A stretch of DNA of 58,224 bases from Janthinobacterium sp. GTDB taxonomy: Bacteria; Pseudomonadota; Gammaproteobacteria; Burkholderiales; Burkholderiaceae_D. The stretch's first letter is position 1; every line of letters starts with the position of its first letter. The notes under the pieces were generated by a model. That model had not been told where the DNA came from. It did not search any database and was given only the letters and a program-made list of their open reading frames with translations. A program made the position numbers and the translations under genes. This document shows positions 42,510 to 51,779 of the stretch, piece after piece. The stretch covers positions 1 to 58,224 of the forward strand of contig PKWL01000136.1 in NCBI GenBank assembly GCA_003133225.1, read 5' to 3'.

Positions 42510-45500
42510 TGCGCATTGTCATCGATCTGCAGGGCGCCCAATCGGCCAGCCGCTTTCGCGGTATTGGACGTTATTCGCTGGCGCTGGCGCTGGGCGTCGC
42601 ACGCAACGCCGGCGGACACGAGATTTGGCTGGTGCTCAACGGGGCGCTAGATGGCGCGATCGAAGAAATCCGGCGCGCCTTCGATGGTCTGATCCCGCGG
42701 GAACGGATCCAGGTGTTCGAACCAGTGACCCCGGTCGCCGAACTGGTGGACGCCAACGGTAGCCGCAGCCGCGCCGCCGAATTAATGCGCGAATATTTCA
42801 TCCAGCAATTACGCCCTGATGCCGTGCTGGTGACCAGTCTGTTCGAAGGCTATGTGGACGACGTCGTCACTTCGGTTGGTGCATTTACTAACGGCGCCAT
42901 GACAGCCGTGATTCTGTATGACTTGATCCCCCTACTCAACCCGGCGGCCTACCTTGGTACGCCGTCGCAACAACAATATTACGCGCGCAAGATCAGTTCG
43001 CTTCGTCATGCCGGGTTGTTGTTGTCGATCTCAGACTATTCGCGGCAGGAAGCGATTGACGCCTTGAGCCTAGATCCTGCCCGGGTCGTGGCGATCTCGA
43101 CTGCGGTCGATGCCAGCTTCAACGCAGGCCAGCCGGCTCCCGATGCGCTTGCCGCACTTCGCCGTCAATTTGGCATCACCCGCAACATGCTGATGTACGC
43201 TCCGGGCGGCTTCGATGCACGCAAAAACATTGATGGACTTATCACGGCCTATGGCTTGTTGCCAGCCGCCTTGCGGGCAGGGCACCAACTGCTGATTGCC
43301 AGCAAGTTGGAGGACAACGACCGGCGCACGCTGCTTGAACACAGCAAGCGCTGCGGCTTGGCATCGGACGAGCTGATTTTGACCGGTTACGTCAGTGACA
43401 CGTCCCTAATCGAACTGTACCGCGCGGCGACGCTGTTCATTTTTCCATCTAAACACGAGGGTTTCGGTTTGCCGGCGCTAGAAGCGATGGCTTGCGGAAC
43501 CATGGTCATCGGCGCCGACAACACGAGCATTCCGGAAGTGATCGGCTGCGCCGAGGCGATGTTCGATGCAGGATCGCCGCAATCGATCGCCGACAAGATC
43601 GGACAAGTGCTAACCGATGCCGCCCTTCAGGCGCGCCTGCGGGCCCACGGTCGCGTGCAGGCGGCAAAATTTTCCTGGGACGCCACGGCGCGGCGGGCCC
43701 TACGCGCCCTCGAAACGCATTTTTCACGGCACCAGACGCGTCGCGTGCCGGCGGCTGCGTGGTCACCCACCGGTGCCAATGGCGGCAAGCGGCGGCTTGC
43801 ATTCGTGTCGCCGCTGCCGCCTGCACGCAGCGGCATTGCCGACTACGCAGTGCAGTTGCTGCCAGCCTTGTTGGAATATTTCGAGATCGAGCTAATCGTA
43901 CAACAAAGCGACGCGGTCACACTGCCCGCTGCGCTGGCGGCGCTGCCACAGCATTCGGCTAAATGGTTCGTGCGGAACGCCCATCTTTACGACCAGATTA
44001 TCTATCAGTTCGGAAATAGCATTTTCCACAGCCACATGTTCGAGCTGCTTCAGGAGCACCCGGGCGTGGTCGTGCTGCACGATTTTTTCCTGAGCGGCGT
44101 GCTCGAACATGAGCAAAGCAGCGGCGCCGTGCCCGACGCCTGGGCTGATGCCTTGTACCACTCCCATGGTTACCCGGGCTTGCGGATCACTCTGGCGAAG
44201 GAAGATGTTGAACAGGCTAAGGATGCCTATCCATGCAATTTGGCCGTGCTAGAGAACGCCACCAGGGTGATTGTGCATTCCGACCATGCGCTTAGCCTTG
44301 CCCGTTCGTGGTATGGCGCAGATGCTGGGCGCAACTGGACCGTGGTTCCCTTGCCTCGTGCGGCGCCGCCCAAACAGGACCGTCTCGCCGCGCGTCATGA
44401 GCTAGGCATCAATCCTAACGCGTTCGTGGTCTGCAGTTTCGGTTTTATTGCGCCCACCAAGCTCACGCATCAATTATTGCAAGCATGGATCGAGTCGTCT
44501 TTGCACGCCGACACGGAATGTGAACTGATATTGGTCGGCGCCAACCACGGCGGCGAATATGGCGTACAGGTCAGCCGGGCGATCTGCGCCGCCGGCGCCG
44601 AACACAGAATCCGCATCGTCGGCTGGAGCGATGATGACGTGTATCACCAGTATCTGCAGGCGGCCGACGTCGGCGTGCAATTGCGTAGCGTATCGCGTGG
44701 TGAAACTTCGGCGGCGGTGCTCGATTGCATGAATTATGGTTTGGCCACCATCATCAACGCAAACGGGTCGATGGCCGCCTTGCCCGATCACGCTGTCTGG
44801 AAACTGCCCGACGCGTTTACCCTAGCCGAACTGGGCGGCGCACTGGAAACCCTCAGGAGCGATACTGCCCGCCGCCATGCGCTGGGAACACAAGCGCGCG
44901 GCCTGCTGCAAACACGGCACAGCCCGCAATGCTGCGCGCAGCAATATGCCGAGGCTCTCGACTTGGCATACGCCGAATCGCACAGCGATCGGTATGCGCT
45001 GGCGCGGGCGCTGGCGGCAATGCCCGAACTGGCGGCCGATGACCAGACGCTGCAACAGATGGCGCAGGGCCTAGCGTGCACGCCCGACCCTCTGGCGCCG
45101 CGCCAGTTGCTAGTTGATGTCACGGGCATTGCGCAACATGATCTCAAGACCGGCATTGAGCGCGTGGTGCGCAACCAGGTAATCGAATTGCTGCACCGGC
45201 CTTTGCAAGGATTTCGGGTCGAACCGGTCTATCTTAGCGCGCAAGGTGGCCGCTGGCACTACCGTTATGCGAAACAATATACACGGCAACTACTTGGCAT
45301 GGACAAAGGTGCGGAACGCGACCCTATGATAGACGTCAGTAGCGGCGACGTGTTCTACTGCGCAGATTATTCTCCCGGCACCGTCGTAGAGGCGGCCCGT
45401 AGCGGGCTCTACGATCACTGGCGCGCGCGTGGCGTGGAAGTTAATTTCCTGATCTATGATTTGTTGCCCGTATTGCGGCCGGAATTTTTCCCGTCCAACG

Positions 45501-46318
45501 CCGATATTGGACACGGCGCCTGGCTGGCCTGCATTGCCGAGAATGCCGATCGCCTGATCTGCATCTCGGATGCAGTCGCTCAGGAAATGATTACGTGGTT
45601 AGACCTGCACTGCGACACCGCCAGGCGCTTGAAGCTGGCGGTACTGCATCTTGGCGCCGATCTCAGCACCACTGTAATGACGCCAGAGCCAGTGCCGCCA
45701 GCGTATCCGCTGCTGCAACGGTTCGCTGCATGCCCAAGCTTTTTGATGGTCGGCACGATCGAACCGCGCAAAGGCCATTTGCAAACCCTGGAGGCGTTCG
45801 ACCAATTATGGGCAAACGGCGCCCACGTCAATCTGATCGTCGTCGGCAACGAAGGCTGGATCCCACTAGCGCACTCCGAACGGCGCACCATTCCCCAGAT
45901 TGTCAAACGCCTGAAGCGCCATCCGCAACGGGGCAAACGCCTGTTCTGGCTTAAGGGCATTAGTGACGATTACCTGCAACACGTCTACCAGGCCTGCATC
46001 TGTCTGCTCGCGCCCAGCGAGGGCGAAGGCTTCGGTCTGCCCCTCATCGAAGCGGCGCGCTACGACTTGCCAGTGCTGGCGCGCGATTTGCCAGTGTTTC
46101 GCGAAGTGGCGCAAGAACATGCCAGTTATTTCAGCGGCCTGGACGCCCAAGATCTGGCCGGTGCCATCAGCGCCTGGCTGGAATTAGATGCGCTAGGCGC
46201 AAGCCCTGCATCGGAATCGATGCCCTGGCTCACTTGGGAACAAAATGCCGTGGAATTACTCAGCGTGCTAGCCGGCCAGCGGCCCGAGAGGATTTGGTTC
46301 GGGCGTGACAAGGCCTGA
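42509..46318 (+). CDS. Giant glycosyltransferase with three GT-B domains (1269 residues)
   Basis: Domain 1 (about 1-412) starts MRIVIDLQGAQSASRFRGIG, with donor motif FDARKNIDGLI and EX7E in EGFGLPALEAMACG (near 317). Domain 2 (about 426-815) starts LAFVSPLPPARSGIADYAVQ, has HDFFLSG and GETSAAVLDCMNYG but no classical EX7E. Domain 3 (about 865-1269) starts LLVDVTGIAQHDLKTGIERV, with IEPRKGHLQTLEAF and EX7E in EGEGFGLPLIEAARY (near 1170). So two domains look fully active and the middle one is divergent. Multi-domain GT4 proteins can polymerise O-antigen repeats alone (WbdA of E. coli O9a). The ATG shares its A with the upstream stop. It converges on the minus-strand unit ending at 46489. Confidence 0.9.
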   Translation: MRIVIDLQGAQSASRFRGIGRYSLALALGVARNAGGHEIWLVLNGALDGAIEEIRRAFDGLIPRERIQVFEPVTPVAELVDANGSRSRAAELMREYFIQQLRPDAVLVTSLFEGYVDDVVTSVGAFTNGAMTAVILYDLIPLLNPAAYLGTPSQQQYYARKISSLRHAGLLLSISDYSRQEAIDALSLDPARVVAISTAVDASFNAGQPAPDALAALRRQFGITRNMLMYAPGGFDARKNIDGLITAYGLLPAALRAGHQLLIASKLEDNDRRTLLEHSKRCGLASDELILTGYVSDTSLIELYRAATLFIFPSKHEGFGLPALEAMACGTMVIGADNTSIPEVIGCAEAMFDAGSPQSIADKIGQVLTDAALQARLRAHGRVQAAKFSWDATARRALRALETHFSRHQTRRVPAAAWSPTGANGGKRRLAFVSPLPPARSGIADYAVQLLPALLEYFEIELIVQQSDAVTLPAALAALPQHSAKWFVRNAHLYDQIIYQFGNSIFHSHMFELLQEHPGVVVLHDFFLSGVLEHEQSSGAVPDAWADALYHSHGYPGLRITLAKEDVEQAKDAYPCNLAVLENATRVIVHSDHALSLARSWYGADAGRNWTVVPLPRAAPPKQDRLAARHELGINPNAFVVCSFGFIAPTKLTHQLLQAWIESSLHADTECELILVGANHGGEYGVQVSRAICAAGAEHRIRIVGWSDDDVYHQYLQAADVGVQLRSVSRGETSAAVLDCMNYGLATIINANGSMAALPDHAVWKLPDAFTLAELGGALETLRSDTARRHALGTQARGLLQTRHSPQCCAQQYAEALDLAYAESHSDRYALARALAAMPELAADDQTLQQMAQGLACTPDPLAPRQLLVDVTGIAQHDLKTGIERVVRNQVIELLHRPLQGFRVEPVYLSAQGGRWHYRYAKQYTRQLLGMDKGAERDPMIDVSSGDVFYCADYSPGTVVEAARSGLYDHWRARGVEVNFLIYDLLPVLRPEFFPSNADIGHGAWLACIAENADRLICISDAVAQEMITWLDLHCDTARRLKLAVLHLGADLSTTVMTPEPVPPAYPLLQRFAACPSFLMVGTIEPRKGHLQTLEAFDQLWANGAHVNLIVVGNEGWIPLAHSERRTIPQIVKRLKRHPQRGKRLFWLKGISDDYLQHVYQACICLLAPSEGEGFGLPLIEAARYDLPVLARDLPVFREVAQEHASYFSGLDAQDLAGAISAWLELDALGASPASESMPWLTWEQNAVELLSVLAGQRPERIWFGRDKA

Positions 46319-46488
46319 ACGCGGCTTTTTTGACCGGCATGCAGATCGCCGTCGCGCTTTTTTTGCGGGCGCCGCAGTCAAAAGTAGACGAAAGAAATAC
46401 AACAAGATCCGCTTCCTTGCTATCAGCCAACCTGCATGGCACAGAGCTTATAATTCTGTCTGTCCAACAGGGATTGAGCCGTCGATTC

Positions 46489-47958
46489 TCAGCTTATGGA
46501 CTGGTTGCCGCTTCGATTCTTAACCCCAGAAGCATCGTGTTTCATTGTAAGAGACAGTGCCGTTGCAACAATCGCCCCGCCTGTTTCTTGCCAGTCGGTG
46601 GACCGATAGCGTGACCGGATATTGGCCTCCCGTCGCTTTATTTCGATTGGGTGGTTGATATACCACATCAACCTCTCCGCCCACCGAGGAACATCCCAAG
46701 GATCAATATACTCGATCAGGTCGCCACCAACCTCGGGAATTGATGCCGCATTTGAGGCGAGGCAAAATTTACCATACGCAAGGCTCTCAGCGACCGGCAA
46801 TCCCCAACCCTCGTATAGTGATGGGTACACGGTGAAATAGGCACTTTGGTATAGCCGCGCAAGCTCATTGTCAGAGACATGATCCAGAATACAAAAGTAT
46901 GGCTGGATTCGTGGATCCAGCCTCAAATCGGACAGCAAATCGCCGATTCCCCATCCCAACATGCCGACGAACACCAATAATGGTAGGTCGACTTGACCTG
47001 CATCCACCAGTCGCGTGTAGGCGCGGTAAAGCGTATCGTGGTTCTTGCGGCGCTCAATCGTCGATACGAACAAAATAAAGGGGCGTTCAAGCACCTTTGC
47101 CACTACGTCGGATGGTGGCGCCCCGCAAACCGTAGCGATATCGCAACCGAGGCGTATAACGCCGAGCGCTGGAACCGGTTCTCCAGTCGTTTCCAGGAAC
47201 TGGCTTAAGTCTCGTCGCGAATGCTCCGAAATGCAAAGGATCGTGTCGGCGCACCGTGCAACGTCGACAAAATATCGAGGGAACTTCGCCGCGACCTCGG
47301 CGACGCACAGATGTGGAAGGCGAATCGGGATGATGTCGTAACAAAACAGAAGGACCTTCAGCCCGAAGCGGCGCTTCAACTCGTACAGGTAGACCAGGTC
47401 CTTCTGGTCCCAATCTAGCCCCAGAGAGACGTACACGTCCTCCGCCGCGAAGGGCAGGCTTGCAACTGGAGACAATGCTGCCGGCGCCTCAGATGATGAA
47501 CGCAAAACCTCATGTCCACGGTGCTGCCCACGTCGCATTACAGCTGCGGCTGCTCGCGCCACCCTATATGTGCAGACGAAGCCATGGAATGCGTTTCTCC
47601 CCGAAAGGGCAAACCGAAACATCCTGTCTCGGCAATAACTCGGAAAGTAATCTAGGAGCCCGAGTAGACGTTTCTTGCCCTGCTCGCCGGGCTCTCCATC
47701 AATAGAGATCGGGACTGATTTTGCGATGGTTGCGGGCGGGATACCGGCCCCCCCCGCATCAAGGCGAGCCAGGGCAGCGCTGATTTCCTCCTCTACGACC
47801 TCGAAATAGACTCCATGGACTCGATCGAACCGACAGAATCTAATGCTGGGTACGCTTGAATTAAGAAAGTGCCGCGCCGTTTCTGCCTCGACCCGGACGA
47901 TCCCGAGCGCCGGGCGCCCCCAACCGAGCGTTGTAGTGACATCAAGCCAAATGGTCAT
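46489..47958 (-). CDS. Family 4 glycosyltransferase of the LLVD-domain type
   Basis: A 489-residue protein. The N-terminus TIWLDVTTTLGWGRPALGIV followed by RVEAETARHFL matches the start of the LLVDVT/LLVDIS domains in the two giant GTs. The donor half has FVSTIERRKNHDTLYRAYTR and EX7E in YEGWGLPVAESLAYG. It is a stand-alone version of that domain with an insertion of about 80 residues after the first strand. It overlaps the giant GT by 4 bases (ATGA) and is last in the unit. In the WbdD/WbdA comparison it would correspond to WbdB/WbdC, the adaptor transferases, but that is a guess. Confidence 0.85.
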   Translation of the reverse strand: MTIWLDVTTTLGWGRPALGIVRVEAETARHFLNSSVPSIRFCRFDRVHGVYFEVVEEEISAALARLDAGGAGIPPATIAKSVPISIDGEPGEQGKKRLLGLLDYFPSYCRDRMFRFALSGRNAFHGFVCTYRVARAAAAVMRRGQHRGHEVLRSSSEAPAALSPVASLPFAAEDVYVSLGLDWDQKDLVYLYELKRRFGLKVLLFCYDIIPIRLPHLCVAEVAAKFPRYFVDVARCADTILCISEHSRRDLSQFLETTGEPVPALGVIRLGCDIATVCGAPPSDVVAKVLERPFILFVSTIERRKNHDTLYRAYTRLVDAGQVDLPLLVFVGMLGWGIGDLLSDLRLDPRIQPYFCILDHVSDNELARLYQSAYFTVYPSLYEGWGLPVAESLAYGKFCLASNAASIPEVGGDLIEYIDPWDVPRWAERLMWYINHPIEIKRREANIRSRYRSTDWQETGGAIVATALSLTMKHDASGVKNRSGNQSIS

Positions 47959-50900
47959 GGCCTGATGCTCCTAAGCGTCAACAGTCGTGAGACCTCCCTC
48001 GGGACTGCAGCGAGGCATGCTTCCCAAGTCAACCGTTCTCGCATTTCGTTAAAACCTGAGATGGATTGTGCAATCCCCGGTTGATCAAGAACTGCGCGAA
48101 TTGCCGCCTGAAATGCCGATGCCGAATCGGCCACAGTTACCTGCGGCAGCAAGCGATACTCCTCAAAGCCACGAAGCGCCGTGCTGGTGCAGACAACCGG
48201 CCGGCCCGCGTAAAGCGCCTCTGCCGTCTTGATGTTGGAGCCGCCACCCGCGCCTATCGGCAGCAGAAATGCGTGGGCAAGACTCTTCACGGCCGCGAGA
48301 TCTTCATCGTCGAGTACCCCAAGTACGAGGAGTCTCGACAAATTGAGGTCGCGCCAACGCGAGTTCGACAACTCACGAAGCAGGTGCGGCCCAACTCCAC
48401 CTGCAACAACCAGCTTGGAGCCCGCAGGAATGCAAGCCAGTGAGTCGCCCACAGCCGCGATGAATCCGGTGAAATTTGGCGGATGGCCGCTTGCGATGAA
48501 GATCGGCCACGGCTCTACTGGCAGCCTCGCTCGCCAGAGCTCCCGCCTCGCTATGTCCGCTACCCAAGGACTAATGCCGTTGGAAGCGTGGAGAACATTG
48601 GCAGCTCCATAGCTCAGCAAGACCGCTGCGTCCTCGCCAGTGACCGCTAGGCACAGGTCCGACTGCCTCGCCGCCAATTGTTCCAGCAGATCAATGTCTG
48701 TGATAGCTTGTTCTGAAACTGCAGTTTTACCGTATGCACTGAGTATCGCGCGCTTCATGGGTGCTTCGATATTTTGCGAACTAAATACCAAAAGAGCGCC
48801 GCGGCACTGCGGCACTTCCAACTGGAGCCTTCGCGCCAGCGGGTAAAGCCACGGCTGTTCTATCTGGATAACTTGAACGTCAGAAACGATGCCAGACAGA
48901 ACCTGGCAAAAGGCGCTTTCGTCCGATACTGCGAACTGCCCCATCAGCACATCGGAGAGCTCTGAAATATGTTCGCCACCATACTGGCGATAAGGGCTAT
49001 GGGAAGGAAAGGCAACATCGTTCGGCCCAATATCCGCATCCACATAGTCCTCCGCCTGGTAAAAGCCAACTGCTTGCACCACGAACCCGGCCGCCTCGTA
49101 AGCCATCGCCATCGCAGACGTACGGAGTTGACCGCCGTGCCGCGGACGCCGGATCGGATACGGGGCGAGTGATAACACGATTGGGCGCGACCCGGCGGTT
49201 TGTATGAGCGCCAACTCCGCATGCACTGCCGCAGCCCCCTCCACAATCGATACGCGAGACCCGCCACCTTCCTTGTCGAGCACGACTTCCATTAGCTGCC
49301 TGCAGCTCTCAGCCCACGTCAACCAGGGGATTCCCCCGGAGGATGGCGTCGCTCCCTCGTCTTTTAATGTCATCCAGTTCCGCACAGCATCCGCAAGTGC
49401 CGCTGGTGATATGCCGGAGAAATAGTATGCGCGCTCTCCCGCCACCTCGCGGAAAACCGGAATATCCCGCGCGATGATTGGCAGTTTGTGTTGTGCTGCT
49501 TCGATCAACGGCAGACCAAAGCCCTCGCCTTCAGAAGGTGCAATGAGGCAGGTTGAAGCGGCATAAACCGCTTCCAAATATTCGTCACTTATGCCCTCGA
49601 GCCAGAACAGGCGTTTGCCAAGTTCACCATGTTGGCGCAAGCGTTCTGCCAACGAATCGACCAACCAGCCCTGTTTGCCGATAATGACGAAGTTCGCGTC
49701 TACACCCTGCTGCCATAGCAGTTCAAAGGCTCCCAAAGCCTGAAGATGCCTTTTTCTGGGCTCGATGGTTCCAACAGTCACAAATGTAGGTCGCCGCCTA
49801 AGTTCTTGAAGGACAAGGTTGGCGTAAATAGGGAACCCGCGCGTGGGGACGGAATTTTCCACATCGGCCCCAAGATGAAACCAGCCGATCCTAAATGGAT
49901 GCAAACGCTGCGGGCAATAGACGCGTTGCCATTCCGCAAGTTCAATCGCCACGGTCCGGGATATACAAACGGCTCCGTCAAAGCCCGCCAATGTTTCGAG
50001 CCATGCTTTATGTACTAAATCTGCACCGGGCGGAAAAAAACGCGGCTTCAGGACTGGAAGCAGGTCGTAGACGACAAAGAAAACCTGAACCCCATCTCGT
50101 TGAAGTGATGCCAGATATTTTTTTTGTGCCGGAACAACATGGGGCAATAAGTCAAGGCCCAGGAAGATGTCGCCTGGTCGATAGTCAATCGGCTTATCAT
50201 TTGAGTCACTGGCCACGCCGCGAAAATTTGCCGTGAATTGCCGTGCGTAGCGATAGCCTTGGGTGTCCAGCGTAGCATATACCGGTTCTACCTTAAAACC
50301 TCCGGGCGGGTTTTCCAAAAGTTCGTTCAGAATACTGCGCGTGACGCGCTGCACGCCGGTTTTGGCGTCGAGCAGCATTAATTCCGAAATATCGACCAAT
50401 AGTTGTGGTGGAGCACTATTAGTCTGAACGCGGCCCAGTGCATGCGCGAGCTTAAGCGTTTCCGCATCGGGTATATTGGATGGCACGAGCGCTGCGATGG
50501 CATCGATCAGCAATGGCAGCATGTCTTTAGGCTCCTCCATGTTCGAATTTTCAGCCCTCTGCGAATAAAGCGTCTCGAATGCCGCAATCGCGAGGCGCGC
50601 GCTCTTATCCCACGAAAAATTCCTCGCTTGTACCAGGCCATAAGCCGCCAATTCGTCCCTAAATGCAGTATTGCCCAGCACCCGCGCCAGTTTCTGGCCG
50701 ATCTCCGCCTCGTCATTAGGATCAAATAAGGCATCCTGACGACCGATAACTTTGGGTACGCTCATCGTATTTGACCCAATGACCGCCGCACCGCAGGACA
50801 TTGCCTCAAGCGCGGACAAGCCAAACTCTTCGTGCAAGGAAGCGAAAACGAAGACCGTGCACAGGTTGTAACACCATGCCAAGTCTTGGTCGGTGATATA

Positions 50901-51779
50901 ACCGGTAAATAGCAATTGATTCGTGCTGATGTCAACCGATTGAGCGGTTTGCCAAAGTGCGGCAACCGCGCCCGCTGGCATCTCACCGACTAGGACTAGC
51001 TGGTGCATGTCACGAAGCGGCTTGGGCAAATGCGCGTAGGCTAAAATTAACCGTTGCAGGTTTTTATGGGCGTCAGCGCCACCCGCATAAAGAATGAACG
51101 GCTGTGTGATGTGAAGGCGCCCTAGGAATTTCCGCTTTTCGGCCTCCGTAATTTCCAGACGTCGGAATACTGCATCATGGGATGTGGAAATATTGACCAC
51201 CGCATCCGACGGGAGCGCCAGCATGTTTCGCTCGTGTTGCGCGACCGACTCAGAAACAGCCAGCGACAAGTTCGCGCGTTTCAAATATTCAATTTTGCGC
51301 CGAGCATGACGTGCGATGCCAGGATTAGGCGTAACACAGGCATCCGGACTAAGAAGAGGACTGCATTCGTGGAGCATAACAACCGTCGGGATTTGCGGGG
51401 CGAGAATGCCAATACTGGTTACCGCATCATCGACATAACCGTCGAACAGGCTCGACACATGCACTATATCCGGGTGCATGCTGGCGAGAAATGCTTCGCG
51501 GATGTGCTCTGCCACATCGCGGCGCCAGCAATTACCGTCGTCACACTCCCGCACTGGGCCGCAGGCGTACCAGACGCGAATGTTTTCACGGGGTAGCAAG
51601 CCAACAAAGGCCGCGCGGATGGGCTCGATGGTATCGGGGAAAAGGCCGCTCAGAGCGAGGATAATTTCATGCTCTCCGCGATTGCGCACGATCGCGAGCG
51701 CGAGCGACAGGGTGTGGCGACCGATGCCACGGAAACGGCTTTCGGTTTGCGCCCCTTGCATATCGAGGACGATACGCAT
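47955..51779 (-). CDS. Giant glycosyltransferase with three GT-B domains (1274 residues)
   Basis: The ATG at 51779 shares its A with the methyltransferase stop (TGATG); a TTG one codon earlier is less likely. Domain 1 (about 1-415) starts MRIVLDMQGAQTESRFRGIG like the other giant GT, with GADAHKNLQRLIL and EX7E in HEEFGLSALEAMSCG. Domain 2 (about 455-815) starts LLVDISELMLLDAKTGVQRV, with IEPRKRHLQALGAF and EX7E in EGEGFGLPLIEAAQH. Domain 3 (about 865-1274) is different: VLSLAPYPIRRPRHGGQLRT, with GAGGGSNIKTAEALYAGRPV in the donor site. Domain types 1 and LLVD are shared with the 1269-residue protein, the third is not, and order differs. The product probably polymerises or assembles a repeat using several donors. 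Confidence 0.9.
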   Translation of the reverse strand: MRIVLDMQGAQTESRFRGIGRHTLSLALAIVRNRGEHEIILALSGLFPDTIEPIRAAFVGLLPRENIRVWYACGPVRECDDGNCWRRDVAEHIREAFLASMHPDIVHVSSLFDGYVDDAVTSIGILAPQIPTVVMLHECSPLLSPDACVTPNPGIARHARRKIEYLKRANLSLAVSESVAQHERNMLALPSDAVVNISTSHDAVFRRLEITEAEKRKFLGRLHITQPFILYAGGADAHKNLQRLILAYAHLPKPLRDMHQLVLVGEMPAGAVAALWQTAQSVDISTNQLLFTGYITDQDLAWCYNLCTVFVFASLHEEFGLSALEAMSCGAAVIGSNTMSVPKVIGRQDALFDPNDEAEIGQKLARVLGNTAFRDELAAYGLVQARNFSWDKSARLAIAAFETLYSQRAENSNMEEPKDMLPLLIDAIAALVPSNIPDAETLKLAHALGRVQTNSAPPQLLVDISELMLLDAKTGVQRVTRSILNELLENPPGGFKVEPVYATLDTQGYRYARQFTANFRGVASDSNDKPIDYRPGDIFLGLDLLPHVVPAQKKYLASLQRDGVQVFFVVYDLLPVLKPRFFPPGADLVHKAWLETLAGFDGAVCISRTVAIELAEWQRVYCPQRLHPFRIGWFHLGADVENSVPTRGFPIYANLVLQELRRRPTFVTVGTIEPRKRHLQALGAFELLWQQGVDANFVIIGKQGWLVDSLAERLRQHGELGKRLFWLEGISDEYLEAVYAASTCLIAPSEGEGFGLPLIEAAQHKLPIIARDIPVFREVAGERAYYFSGISPAALADAVRNWMTLKDEGATPSSGGIPWLTWAESCRQLMEVVLDKEGGGSRVSIVEGAAAVHAELALIQTAGSRPIVLSLAPYPIRRPRHGGQLRTSAMAMAYEAAGFVVQAVGFYQAEDYVDADIGPNDVAFPSHSPYRQYGGEHISELSDVLMGQFAVSDESAFCQVLSGIVSDVQVIQIEQPWLYPLARRLQLEVPQCRGALLVFSSQNIEAPMKRAILSAYGKTAVSEQAITDIDLLEQLAARQSDLCLAVTGEDAAVLLSYGAANVLHASNGISPWVADIARRELWRARLPVEPWPIFIASGHPPNFTGFIAAVGDSLACIPAGSKLVVAGGVGPHLLRELSNSRWRDLNLSRLLVLGVLDDEDLAAVKSLAHAFLLPIGAGGGSNIKTAEALYAGRPVVCTSTALRGFEEYRLLPQVTVADSASAFQAAIRAVLDQPGIAQSISGFNEMRERLTWEACLAAVPREVSRLLTLRSIRP

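Noticed and set aside
46319..46488. Bidirectional terminator between the converging giant-GT units
   Set aside because: T-runs exist (46325, 46358), but no convincing G+C-rich stem precedes or follows them.
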